Positions 11,601 through 22,450 of a stretch of 64,000 bases of DNA are shown here, in pieces; the first letter of the stretch is position 1, and each line of letters begins with the position of its first letter. The notes under the pieces were generated by a model. It made no database searches and was not told the origin of the DNA. It worked only from the letters and a program-made list of their open reading frames with translations. The DNA is from Norana najaformis (Eukaryota; Annelida; Clitellata; Crassiclitellata; Hormogastridae): NCBI GenBank assembly GCA_964023275.1, contig OZ029916.1, positions 44,492,080 to 44,556,079 of the forward strand. The letters run 5' to 3'. The position numbers were made by a program, and so were the translations under genes.

Positions 11601-14600
11601 CAACACCCAGGGCATTTGCCAAACAAACCGAGGCGGAAAAGGGAATATGGCGCCTGATCCTTCAAATGTCATGAGTACAGTATAGAGCTGACCTGTATTT
11701 GAGTTAAAGTGTCCATTGAATGATGGGTTAGAAATATATGCAACACCAAAATTATCTGCCGAATAACTTTGCTGTACGACAGAATTTCTTGGGCACTCAG
11801 AATTTACTAAGTTAAATTTGTTCAGTTGCTGCGTAGCACCAAACACTGTAATTTAGACATTTCGGCGCAAAGGTGTCATAAATTGTTGCTATCTCGGAAA
11901 GCAAATTTTAATTAAAACAAGGTCCATCTAAACTCCATCCGGCAACCACAAAAAACATCAGTATCCTTAGAGTAAATGAGTAACTAGTTACCAATCAGAA
12001 TATCTGTTGAAGCCTCTCAGTTTCTTCAACTGCTGTATGTTTCAATTCGGAAGAATGTTATTATCACATGTCAAGTCTCAAGTACAAATACAAGTACGAG
12101 TAGTTGGTTTTCAAATATAGGAACAAGTACTTAAAACTGAACTGGAATTGTACTCGTATACAAATACAAGCACCAAGTACACAAGTACATCTCTGGATAG
12201 CAGCCTAATAAAGCGTATCACTTGAATTATATTTTGCGGTATAATGACAATGGTCCATCACAAGAAATATTGGAAGACACGACCTGAGATTTCGAGCAGA
12301 CTTCTTAAATATGCGGCAGACTTTCTCAGACTTTTGCAATTCTTGGACTGATTAGAAACTTGGATATTTGCTTGGTTCTTAAATTCATCGTCTAGCTTAC
12401 TTAGCGTAAAGACTATACCGTGTAGGCTGCATGTTACTTACTTCGATCATAGCGTCCCCATCCTGTTGCATAACAAAAGGAAGTCTTCTGGAGTTCCGGT
12501 AGACCACGCGGAAGACAAATTGGTTTGATATTGTTGTTAAATTGTACACTCTTGTCCAATTTCAGAAGAGCGATGTCATAGCCAGCAAACGGATTCAAGT
12601 CGTTGTATCGTTCATGGATAAAATAGCTCTCTAAGAGGAAACGTACTTCTCCGGGTTCGGGTTCATTGGAACCTTTATTATGATGCTTGCCAAGGAACAC
12701 AATGAATTTCTTTGCGTTGACCTTGGAATGGTTTAGAAATCTGTAAAAGTTTGAATAGTCTATATTGGTAGGATTATTTGAAAATTAGTTCGTTTTTGTA
12801 TTAAGTGGTCAAAATAAATGATTAAACGCAAATGCCTCGACATGGTTTTAAGAGTAGAATTGAGGACATTATTCAGTAAGGAAGATTGTGCTTCAAGTCC
12901 CCAGACCTTCGTCAACTTTTTGGTAGTTGCCGAGGCTTAACCACCCGTTTGGAAGTCACCTAATTTTCGACGAACATTTTGCTCCTCGAAATTTTCGAGC
13001 TTTATCCAGTCATCCGTGTCATACCCATCGGCACTTTAATTCTTAGCTACCCTCAGGATTTTCAGACATTTATCCCATTGAAAAAAATGTTACATAAAGC
13101 AAAATATATCTTTTTGGTCCAAATTTGGCCCCGACGCCCTCGAAGAGATTGTTTCAAAGTGTCATCAACAAATTTCAATTAGTAGCAGAAAATTTGGAAG
13201 ATAACTCTAGAAGATAAGCTGAAATGCAAATTTTAAAGTAAAAATGAAATACGACAAATATTAGAATTACAATGGAAGGTAAATTTGAAGAAATAGAAAA
13301 AAGCACAAGTATCGTATACAGCATATAAGGTATGACCTTGTAAAACTAATAAAAAATTATAAATAACACATCTTTACCTAGTCTCAAACAAAAATAGAAT
13401 TACTTCACACATTTAAGACAGAAAATGCTTTTTCCTGCAGTGCGTGACCCAACCGTTCGAGTTGTCTCTCTGTCTGACTTTTGGATCTTGAACTGGACCC
13501 GAACCATTTTTGCCTATCAATTTTGTTTTGACTGGGCGCCTGTATGTAAGCTGGCCCTGTGACGTGGCTTTCGATGGGCGTTGTAGAAATCTCGGGGTTA
13601 TGATTACGATTATGAAATGTATCGTAGTGGGGAAATACGTAAGGCCAATGAGGCATTAGGGCCACTGTGATTTAGTAAAGGCCAGGCTTCAACGATATAT
13701 CGGCTTGCGTACAAAAAGACATTAGTTTAACAAATGTTGTCATTTTGCTGAGTTAAATAAAAACACTCTTAAGCGATCCGCGGACAATTTTGGAGCAACT
13801 CAATGTCGGGCTAATCAAAGCAATCATAATGTCCATTGCATCTTCATAAATACAAGGCTTGAGGCGATAGCACACTTAAACATGTCCGGAAATCCGTTAA
13901 ATAACCAAGTTTTAAAACACAGACTTGTTTTTATTAGTAAAGTTGATTCGTAACGGGTGAATTGTTTGCACTCACAGGCAATGCGCGGCAGTCACAACCC
14001 ATTTATCTGAGACAAGACTACCGCCGCAGGTATACATGCAGTCTCCGTTTCCTGTGTAGAAGCGAACCAGGGCTTGCCATGGCCATGCATGCGGTTCAGC
14101 TTCCTTGCCTCCGACGATACGACCATTTACAATAGCATTGGATTTGCCACAAGTTCCTTCTGCAACAACAAACAGCACTTCACCTCGGCTCTGATTCTTA
14201 ATTAGCTTTTCTTAACAAAGGCATGCTAAATGATTGGTTAAGGTCCAAGTTAGGCGCATGCACACTGCGAGGGCCACAAGGGAAGAGAAAAGACTGCGGA
14301 TACTAAACACACAAAGACAGTCCCTGCTTTGATGGAAAGCAAGATGGGAAGAGAATCAGTCAGCGGACAGCAAGAGCAAGAGATCGCCTGGATGAGTGAC
14401 AGTTGCCACTAGCATGTAAGAAATCAACATACCTATGCAGCGAACTTAGGAATTCTCATGAGGTCGCTACCCAATCACTCATCTTCCATGACAGCAATAG
14501 CTGACAACTGTTGTGTTTGAAGCAGAGCAGAGGGACATTGGAATTTTAAAAGGGTCGGGCTATTAGAAAGATCGCATATGGTGTCTTCAGATGTTTGCTT

Positions 14601-14875
14601 TTAAATGAGGTACATGGATAGCAGGTTGTTTTTCCATTCTCGATAATGATGATGATAATGATGACAACGATCATTTTATGACGACGATAACGAACCAGTT
14701 ATTTTTTAGTCATGATTACTGTCCTACCGCCACTTTGAAAAACTGGCATGTCGGATCCAGTAGCTGCGTCCATTTCCAGGTCTCTGGCTATAGCAGCTGC
14801 TGCTGCACTTGATCTGGCATGAATGCCGTTCAACCGACAAACTGCGACGAAGAGGAGGACGAATGTGAAACGCAT
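8646..14875 (-). CDS. Trypsin-like secreted serine protease, copy B (five exons, 308 aa)
   Basis: The coding exons are 14,875-14,728, 14,159-13,976, 12,740-12,442, 9,830-9,543 and 8,653-8,646. Their lengths sum to 927 nt with matching phases (1, 2, 1, 1). The product is an S1-family zymogen that hydrolyses peptide bonds outside the cell: signal peptide residues 1-20, Ala-rich propeptide to Arg63, activation site R63/IVGG, and catalytic triad His109, Asp166, Ser259. Asp253 sits at the trypsin specificity position (chymotrypsin 189), which predicts Lys/Arg preference. However, residues 280-281 are Met-Glu where trypsin has Trp215-Gly216, so the pocket entrance is unusual. Cys53 of the propeptide can pair with Cys186, as in chymotrypsinogen, so the propeptide may stay attached after cleavage. 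The start at 14,875 is chosen because MRF is conserved in copies B, C and D; an in-frame ATG three codons upstream (14,884) is the alternative. All splice sites are GT-AG. Confidence 0.9.
9543..9830 (-). CDS. Copy B exon 4: catalytic Ser
   Basis: 288 nt from a TTGCAACAG acceptor to a GCAA/GTAAGT donor. It encodes residues 211-306, with Cys233-Cys245, the specificity Asp253, GDSGGP with Ser259, Cys265, Cys285 and the C-terminal helix ending in W300. The 220-loop is two residues shorter than in bovine trypsin. Confidence 0.92.
9831..12441 (-). repeat. Intron 3 of copy B: AAGTAC arrays around a LINE fragment
   Basis: A short (TA)n run lies at about 9,945-9,962. Two tracts of imperfect AAGTAC hexamers lie at about 10,440-10,645 and about 12,075-12,195. 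Between them is an old LINE 3' fragment on the minus strand (about 11,000-11,420), the same one seen in copies A and C. No further exon is evident. Confidence 0.6.
12442..12740 (-). CDS. Copy B exon 3: catalytic Asp
   Basis: 299 nt from an ACTTTTACAG acceptor to a CGAA/GTAAGT donor, phase 2 in and phase 1 out. It carries Asp166 in YDIALLKL, Cys186 (partner of the propeptide Cys) and the GWG turn. Copies A, C and D have a Cys in the loop before FLGK; copy B has none there. Confidence 0.92.
13480..13620 (+). repeat. SINE-like repeat, family 2
   Basis: About 130 bp starting GGATCTTGAACTGGACCCGA and ending GAAATCTCGGGGTTATGATT. Sister copies lie at 30,418-30,550 and 47,672-47,795 (plus), and at 46,985-47,120 and 51,073-51,200 (minus). 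The GTAGAAATCTCG...ATTACGATTACG end resembles the 3' tail of the window's CR1/L2 elements, so a LINE-tailed SINE is likely. Confidence 0.6.
13976..14159 (-). CDS. Copy B exon 2: zymogen cleavage site and catalytic His
   Basis: 184 nt from a TTGTTGCAG acceptor to a CCT/GTGAGT donor. It encodes the propeptide Cys53, VNGR/IVGG at residues 60-67, CGGSLVSD, and TAAHC with His109. Cys94-Cys110 form the usual 42-58 bridge. An additional Cys90 has no obvious partner in this copy. Confidence 0.93.
14728..14875 (-). CDS. Copy B exon 1: signal peptide and Ala-rich propeptide
   Basis: The frame opens with MRF and a hydrophobic core [10 protein letters not shown], has a likely signal cleavage after IHA (residue 20), then a short poly-Ala stretch. 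The donor GCG/GTAGGA aligns with GACG/GTAGGA in copy C and GACT/GTATGA in copy D. Phase 1 joins it to exon 2. Confidence 0.85.
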
Positions 14876-15726
14876 CCTCCACATATGTTTAAAGATGCTC
14901 CTAAAACATGTAATCTTTCAGCGCAGACCAATACTGTTTAGGCACCATCTCGCATTAAGTAAGCAAGTAAGTAATAAATGTGTTAACACGCCATATGTTC
15001 ATTATGTGAGCGAGGAGTCACAGTTTGTTGTTTGTTTCCACTTTCCCAGTGACAACAAAAGCAAGACGGTACAAATAGATCTTAAGCCGCATTGCCAGAA
15101 TCTCTAGTGAGCAAGTAATGAAAACATAAAAACTATTATATTAGGTTTTAGTGGCGATATATTGTACTGTGAGACACTGCAGGAGTAAGAAATGCGCAAT
15201 TGACTCTATTAAACCGTATTTACTGTAAAACACGCAAAGTAACGATACCTTTGAGAAGTTCTGAGAAAGTACAAAATCGAGAAACATCCTGTGGACATTT
15301 ATAGGCTATGCAATAGGCCACTTTTTTGTTGCTCAGAGAGAATAAAGACGTTAACAAATGAAATTTTTGAGGCAACAGGTGCTTAAAAAATATTTCAAGT
15401 GAACTAAAAAGCTACCATCGCACGGGTAAGAAAACATGATTCATTATCGTTTTTTTCTGATGGAACGAATGTTGATTTTTAAAACATCAGCATTTGTCAA
15501 GATTTTTGCACACCGCCAGAAGTCCTTTGTGACAGTAGAGTTACGATTCTGTAAGCGCATTATTTTTGAGTTCAAAGCAGCAATCTAGATTTAGCGAACG
15601 CCATTCCTCATAGACTTTTTATACGTATCAGATTCTGAAGAGGACTATGACACAACGCACAGTCATCCAGACAGAGAGACAGCAAGGCAGTTAATCAGAC
15701 TTACTGCTTGACCGAATGAAAAATAG
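14876..15726. other. 5' flank of copy B
   Basis: No exon was found. The stretch matches the flank of copy C (32,002-32,955) except that about 30 bp containing copy C's TATA-like box is missing next to the ATTGGTCTGCG element (minus strand). The promoter of B may therefore differ. Confidence 0.5.
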
Positions 15727-15920
15727 TGTGGCACGGCAACCGACTGAGTAGAGCGTTAAGCTTGTAACTCGTACATTATGGGTCTAGCCCTCTTTGAGGC
15801 GGCTGCTCTGCGTGGATCTTGAGCAAGTCTTTCACTAACAGTTGCTCAGCGCCATCGATTAGTGCTTTGCCATTATATAGCAGCAGTTAATAAACGCAGA
15901 AATAGTAATACAAATAAGCA
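15727..15920 (+). mobile_element. tRNA-derived SINE (copy 2)
   Basis: The head GTGTGGCACGGCAACCGACT and a B-box-like GGGTCTAGCCCTC are followed by a body with TGGATCTTGAGCAAGTC and TTGCTCAGCGCCATCGATT, then an AGAAATAGTAATACAAATAA tail. It has the same position relative to protease exon 1 as copies 1, 3 and 4, so it was inserted before the gene duplications. Confidence 0.75.
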
Positions 15921-16229
15921 ATAAACCGATTTAAACCGGCATGGTAGATAGTAGGATCATGCAATCAAGCTGTAATGTATGCATGTTTCGGGTTATTTAT
16001 GTAGAACCTTTTGAGGAGCAGACAAAGGCGCCATAAAACCTAGTAGAAATAAGCTGTATACATGTCCAAAGAACTCTAACAGCTGTGGATTTCGCGCACT
16101 GACTCAATCTATGAGAAACTTGAGAATTGCGGGAGAAAATTTGCAACTGTGGGAGAGTGGAAAATTGTCAGAATATGGGACTCGACGGTGTGGTGTTCGC
16201 ACTCATTGTCGCCGAAAATTTTGTGTCCA

Positions 16230-16890
16230 TTTATTTCACTCTTGACATCGGCCTTCGTGCATTGCTTTCTTTTGCTCTTCTGCGGCCTACGTGGTGCCCT
16301 GATTGTTCTGACTGGTTTAGACGGACTGTAAAAGCATTCATTCCATGGTTGACTGAATCTCTCCTAAAGAATAATAAGGCCTGGTGAATCGTTTTCTCTT
16401 GGAAGAGTAGAGGTGATTTTTTACTGTTTTGTCTAAAATGTAATTTTAATTTAATTTGAAGAAACATTGTGTAACTAATAGCCTCAGACAAACCATACAT
16501 TCGGAAGCAGTAGTAACTTCGGCAATGTGACAGCGATTACGTCCTTCAGCCGTGTGTCGCTTGCCGCTGGGCTGGATGTAATCGTAATTGTAATAGCAAG
16601 GCTGTCATCTGATTTTCTACACAGCTGTAGTCCAATAGTTCACTTTAGTTGTGTCAGAAAGGTATGTTTTCTGGTGACGGTTTACATGGAGCATTAGGTT
16701 TGTTATAGGATGAGTGTAAGTTGTGGTTTGGAGCAGCAGGCGATTGACATTTAGAGTGGAGTGAAATGGGTCTGTGGTTAATGTATGTCTGTATGTACAG
16801 TTATGCTTGTATACATGTGTCGGTATGTATCTATGTACAGATATGTGCGTATGTATGTAGAAATATATGGGTATGTATGAACATAACATA
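16230..16890. repeat. Unit-flank repeat, second copy, ending in ATGT repeats
   Basis: Matches 4,300-5,230 segment by segment, including the closing GTATGTATG tract. Homology stops at about 16,885, where the LINE begins. Confidence 0.6.
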
Positions 16891-16999
16891 CATGCGCTGA
16901 GGCTTTCTGAGACGCTTGTTGTCCCCATTTCCACCCCTCAAATCCTACCCACCACGCCACCTTCACGAGGCCCCTGTTAGAAACAGAATGCTTGGTGGA

Positions 17000-19900
17000 G
17001 GACCGAGTACTCACCAGTATAAGCGAGCTCCCAGAGACAAAGAGTCTGAAGGACATATAATGGAAGACATCGACGCAGGAAATGGTGTCTCAATAAAAAC
17101 ACCGGGAGGAAGGCAACGGGAAACCACATCTCTAAAACTTCCCGAGTACACGGACAGTGGCAAAACAAACGATGCAAGACAATAACGTGAACGATTCGAT
17201 CCAGCCATTTACGGAGAGAGTCGCTTTCGGCATGAGAGGAAACAGGGCCTCTTTGGCCGTCATCCAACGAAATCCTTGAAAAAAAAGCAATGCTCAGAAT
17301 AGGGACGTGGAATGTGAGAACAATGCTGAGACCGGGAAAGTTAGACACTTTCATCAGATAGATTAAAAGAGCAGGTTTGGATATACTGGGACTGCCGGAG
17401 GTTAGATATAAGGATGGCCATAAGTTAATGAGTGAGGGAACTAGAGTGTTATACACCGAGGGCCATGCAGGTCAAAATGGAGTGGCCATCCTACTAGAGG
17501 AAGGGGTTGCCCAGTGTGTCATCAGATTAGAAAACTTTAAAGAGACTGTTGATGGTGGTAAGAAAAGCCTACCCAGTTGAATTGTGGTGACAAGGGAATA
17601 TGCCCACCACGGCCCATAAAGAGGAAGAAGTACATAATATACATATTTGAGGTGAAAGAAGAAAAATTAGAGAACATCAAAGGAAGAGAATATACAGTGA
17701 CTATGGGAGACTGGAAGGCTTCAGTTGGAGAAGCGGCTGAAGGAAGCTATATCGGAAAGTATGGACTGGGAAAAATAAATGACAGAGGACAAAAACTCGT
17801 GGATTTTTGTAGGCGAAAAAAGTTAATTTTAACAAATACCCGGTTCCAACAAGAAAAAATACAAAGGTATACTTAGAAGGCCCTGGGGATGCTACCCGAT
17901 ATCAACTGGACTACATCAAGGTTAAACAAAGATATAGAAACAACGTAAAGAAATCCAGACCTGTACCAGGGGGGGGGCAGATACGGATCACAACTTGGTA
18001 GCCATGACGGTCCATCTACGATTAAAATTCATCAAGAAGAAGAGGAAACAAGTAAAAATATTGGATCAGGAAAAATTAATGCCTAGGAGTGAAGAAATAT
18101 TGCAAAAGATCGAGGAACACATAGTAGAAAGAAGTCTAGCCACGACAGAAGAATGATGGTGAGGGCTGAAGGATGTTATTACTAAGGAAACATTAGAAAC
18201 GGTGGGATATCTAAAGGGCCAATCTCCTCGAAAGCCATGGATTACGATGGAAATGCTTCAGGATATGGAAGAGAGACGAAAATGGAAAGGTCAGAGTACG
18301 GAGAATGCTAAAAGGAATATAGGAGACTAAATAGCAAACTATGAAGAACAACAGAGAAGGCCAGAGAGAAATGGTGGGAAGAACAACGTAGAGATTTGGA
18401 AGAATTACAAGAAAAGGAAGATAAGATCAAGCTTACAGAAAAGTTAAGAAGATGACAAAAGTGTCGACCAGAGGAAGTGGAATAGCGGTAGAAGACAAGA
18501 ATTCTATGATCCTACAAGACCCCAATGAGTCAGAAGACGGTTGAAGGAATACATAGAGGACTTCTACCAGAGCAAGAATAGACCTGCACATATTAATCAG
18601 CACTCACCCCCGGAGAAGGGGGAGAAGTAGGACCAGATGTGCTGAAAGCTTAGGTACTGGCAGCCATCAGCGAAATGGAAAAAAACAAGGCGGGTGAAAT
18701 TGACAACAGTCTGGCAGAGATAGTACTACTCAAAAATCTGGGAGAAAAAGCATTGGCTGAACTGGTAAGGCTGTTCCAGGTCATATACAATAATGGAGTA
18801 TGGTCGGAGGACTTTTTACAGTCCATCATCATCCCCATGAAAGAAAAGAATAATGCAACGGCTAGTTAGGATCATCGAACAATTAGCCTACTAGCATATG
18901 CCACCTAAATTATACTAAAGATCATCACAAAAAAGTAATAGCCAAGACAGAAGGAACAGAGAATTTGGGAGAAGATCAGTTCGGATTCAAGAATGGTAGA
19001 GGTGCTAGAGATGCCACTGGAGCACTAAATGTGTTGACAGATAGAAGCCTTGAGCACGATCAAGACGTTTATGTATGTTTTGTGGACTACGAGAAGGCAT
19101 TTGACAGAGTAGATTGGAGAAAAACTGATGCGTGCACTCAGGAAATTTGGAATTGACTGGAAAGATAGAATACTCATTGAAGATCTGTATATAGGCCAGA
19201 AGGTTAGAATAAGAATAAAAGGCTAAGAGTCAGAAACGGGAATTTTTGGATGGAGTAAGACAAGGCTGCCCGCTATCACCACTGCCATTTAACATATATC
19301 TTGAAGAACTTGTACGAGAGGCGCTATAAAATAGATGGACGAGGGAGTAAAAGTAGGAGGGGAAGACTGGTGAAGGCGCTGAGATTTGCAGACGACCAGG
19401 CAATGCTGGCAAATAGATAAGAAGGTCTACAAAAGATGATGGATCGCCTGAACCTAATTTTGACAGAATAAGATATGAAAATATGTATTAAAAAGACAAA
19501 TGTTATGAAGATAAGCAGAAAAGAAGAAACAACAGTAAGAGTAATAGTAAATGATAAAGGGTTCGAATTGATCAGGCAGTTCTGCTACTTAGGAAGTAGG
19601 CTATTATTACAACATATGCAAAATGTCACAATAAAATAAAAAAGGATAGCAATGGGAAAAGGCGCTTTTATGAAGAATTAATGAGAGAAGAACTGAACAG
19701 GAACCTAAAGAAGAGAATGGTCAAAACATTGATATGGGGCGTGGTCTTGTATGAATCGGAAACACGGACCATCGGAAAGAAGAACTCAGAAGACTGGAGG
19801 CTTTTGAGTTATGGGTATGGCGCAGGATGGAGAAGGTTAGCTGGACAGAACACAAAACATACGAAGAGGTGTTTCAACAGGTGGAAGAGAAAAGATCTCT

Positions 19901-20140
19901 TATGGCTACAGTAAGTATGAGACAGAGGAAATGGATTGGGCACATACTAAGAGGTGATTCTCTTCTGATAAATATCATAGAGGGAAGAGTGGAAAGAAAG
20001 AAAAGAAAAGGAAGACCTAGACAAATGGTACTAGACTGGATGATGGAGGACGGATACGGTAAACTGAAGGAGGTGGCCCAAAGACGTTCGAACCTGCCCA
20101 GGGGCAGAGAACTTGAAGAAGACTCTTGAGCAAATAATTA
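17000..20140 (+). mobile_element. Decayed APE-type non-LTR retrotransposon (LINE), near full length
   Basis: The parts appear in order on the plus strand. At 17,291-17,540 is the start of an apurinic-type endonuclease (GTWNVRTM, then LDILGLPEVR). At 18,965-19,156 is reverse transcriptase motif A (FVDYEKAFDRVDW). Motif B (RQGCPLSP) follows at about 19,262 and motif C (RFADDQAM, both catalytic Asp kept) at about 19,380. The C-terminal part at 19,827-20,129 has WIGHILRG and GRPRQMVLDW. Stops and frameshifts interrupt all domains, so it cannot encode an active protein. The motif set fits the group often annotated as 'craniofacial development protein 2-like' endonuclease/reverse transcriptase elements; clade assignment (RTE/BovB-like or a neighbour) is a guess. 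It lies between protease copies B and C next to fragment E. Confidence 0.88.
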
Positions 20141-20154
20141 TGAATCTGAGGCGT

Positions 20155-20260
20155 GCGACAGCTTATCCAGGGTCGTTATACGGAGTCCGTTCAGCAGACT
20201 CGAACCCGCAACCATAGAATAAAAACCCGGCTCCAAATATCTTGATGAATAAAGAAATAC
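20155..20260 (-). repeat. tRNA-like unit-flank repeat, second copy
   Basis: Matches 7,216-7,310 and 35,083-35,170, with CGTTCAGCAGACTCGAACCC. It marks the return to trypsin-unit flank after the LINE. Most of the flank expected between 16,890 and this point is missing. Confidence 0.5.
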
Positions 20261-20734
20261 CTGTAGACATTTTTGGGACATGATACTTGGACAACAGTAA
20301 CATTCTTCAATCTTCTCAGCTTCTTCATATGTCAGTGCATAAATGTATGGCAGATATGCGTGAATGTTTGCATGGACTGGATGTGTAGTGTCGTAGAGTT
20401 ACAAGGTCGGTTGTATAGTCGGGGTTGTTTGGCCAACATGTCGTCTGCGTCAACCAGCCTGGTCGACAGGCCGGCCCCCCGTAGAACGAACACCCAGTCA
20501 TAGACGTTCAGTTGAAGTCGTTTATTAGAACACAAACCAATGTGCAGGCAGACACGATTCCTCTATCGATTTTATATTCATCCGCTCAACGCTTATATAG
20601 AGTTTCCTTAAAGGGTTTCTCGCCCTGGCTGGCGCAAGACATGACCATTTTTGGTGTGGCTCCTATGGGCCTAGCCTTCACGAATGCCGCTTTACCATTT
20701 TTCATGAAATGTAGTTTTTGGCGGTAGATTAGTC

Positions 20735-21085
20735 ACCACCCCGAGGGCTGCCCGTGGGTCAACTCTCTCTCCCGCTCTCTCTCCTTCTTTCTATCTTTCT
20801 CTCTCTGTCTCTCTCTTTCTCTTTTTCTCTCTCTCTTTCTCTCTTTCGCTCTTTCTCTCTTTCTCTCTGTCTCACTCTCTGTCTCGCTCTTTCTCTCTTT
20901 CTCTCACAGACTTATTCTGTTAAAATACCAGCTAAAGTACTAAGCCATGTAGCCTTTCCTCCCTACATATGTATGTATGTATGTATGTATATATGAATGT
21001 ATGTATGAATGAATGTATGTATGTATGCATATACAATTATACATGCATGCGTGCATATAGGTATGTATGTATGCGTATTCATGTA
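20735..21085. repeat. (CT)n-rich tract and (ATGT)n microsatellite
   Basis: CTCT/CTTT-rich sequence at 20,763-20,905, then ATGT repeats at about 20,968-21,075. No gene is visible from 20,260 to 21,110. Confidence 0.8.
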
Positions 21086-21119
21086 TAAAGATTTATAGAC
21101 TGAATTTTGAGCAAGCAGA

Positions 21120-22015
21120 AGTTTTATTACATCAACAAAATATTTTAACGCGGCCACATGGAATTCAGTTTTTAAATTCAGATTAGTAGAATGTTGGATT
21201 CCTTTATCATCGAAGAAAATCTCGGTCGTCGCTTTTAGTTACCTAAAAAAAGAAAAACATTGTATCTTAAAATCCCATGTCAGCTAATTGTCAACTGCCA
21301 GATGTAAATAGCGCAAAAGCATCGGCTTCAAAAATACATTTTCAATGAGAGTATACGGGTTTCTTACACCCAGAAAGTAGATTTTCAAACTATTTGAATA
21401 ACTTTAGACAACTTTGACTGTTTGGTTAAACAGCTGAAATACCAGATTAAACAGAGCACCCTGGGTGTCAAGTAGAGTTCCGAAGGGAATGGCCAAGGAA
21501 TTGAGAACTTTCCGAGGCAGCTCTTCCCTTTACGGTGGCAAATGCACTTTAACCCAAGACTCCAAGGGCAAATCTGCCACTGGCCGCATCTGTCTTTACA
21601 AAAAGGACTTAAGGAAAGGACATCGATGTGGAGGAGATAGTGAGGAAGAAAGAAAATGTCTCCTTTTTATTTGGAACAAATAACAATTGTCATTAGGCCT
21701 ATATTTGAAAACATTGCAAGGTCATATTGGACTGTCACGGTATTGCAGCGTGTATTATTGGACATTTCTTGAGTATAGAAAACGATGTATTTCGACTTCC
21801 TTGTAAATCTAAAATCACATAAATTAACTTCAAACTGGGCAGGGAAGAACTTTTTTAGAGTTCTTCATCTAGAAATATATTTGGAGAGATAGGACTACCA
21901 GTGACGCCGTTTTCATCCATCACGTGTGCGTTTTTTTTGCTTTACAGGTTTATTGCTCAGAATTAGATATTTCATTTTTAAACTTAATTTTGACGAAAAT
22001 AATTTTGATTTTAGG
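21120..22015 (-). pseudogene. Trypsin fragment E: terminal exon and part of intron 4 only
   Basis: The polyadenylation signal (21,123-21,128), the Ser-Asn-stop exon (21,235-21,242, acceptor TTTTTTTAG) and some 770 bp of intron 4 match copies B and C. Homology ends near 22,015, about where the Ser exon should approach, and LINE reverse-transcriptase sequence takes over. No Ser, Asp or His exon follows, so this is the stub of a fifth unit. Confidence 0.75.
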
Positions 22016-22019
22016 TATT

Positions 22020-22450
22020 GATATTCGTCACTGTCTTCACAGTTTGTTCTGCTCTAATGACCTTGCAATTAACCCAGATAAGTCAGAAGCAATTCTTTTT
22101 ACAACTCATCAGCGTATGTAGTCTTTCTCTTCTCATTCATTTATTGACTTTACAGGAACCAAAATCCCATTATCTGGCAAAATTAAAACTCTTGATGTCA
22201 CCATTGACAACTCGCTTACCGTGACCTTACACGTGTCTTCTATATGCAGGTCTTATTTCTACCAAACTTTCTACCATTTCGTCACATCAGACATGCTCTG
22301 ACTAATTACATGGCTAAAGAATGGTTTGTGCACTTGTTGGTCCTTGTTGGACCTTCATCAGACTATGCAAACGCCGAATTATATGCTGCTGCTTGTTTTC
22401 CTCATTCTGGGGATTGGCTAACTCCCCTTAAATTGTCATGTTGAAGAGTC
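22020..22450 (+). mobile_element. CR1/L2-like LINE remnant
   Basis: The plus-strand frames read INPDKSEAILF, then IKTLDVTIDNSLT and RHALTNYMAK in shifted frames, which are reverse transcriptase palm/thumb and C-terminal motifs of CR1/L2-type elements. The remnant at 45,684 is closely related ([10 protein letters not shown]). Frameshifts and stops make it dead. It abuts trypsin fragment E. Confidence 0.7.

Noticed and set aside
16977-17456. 159-codon minus-strand frame
   Set aside because: It is antisense to the 5' part and endonuclease region of the LINE.
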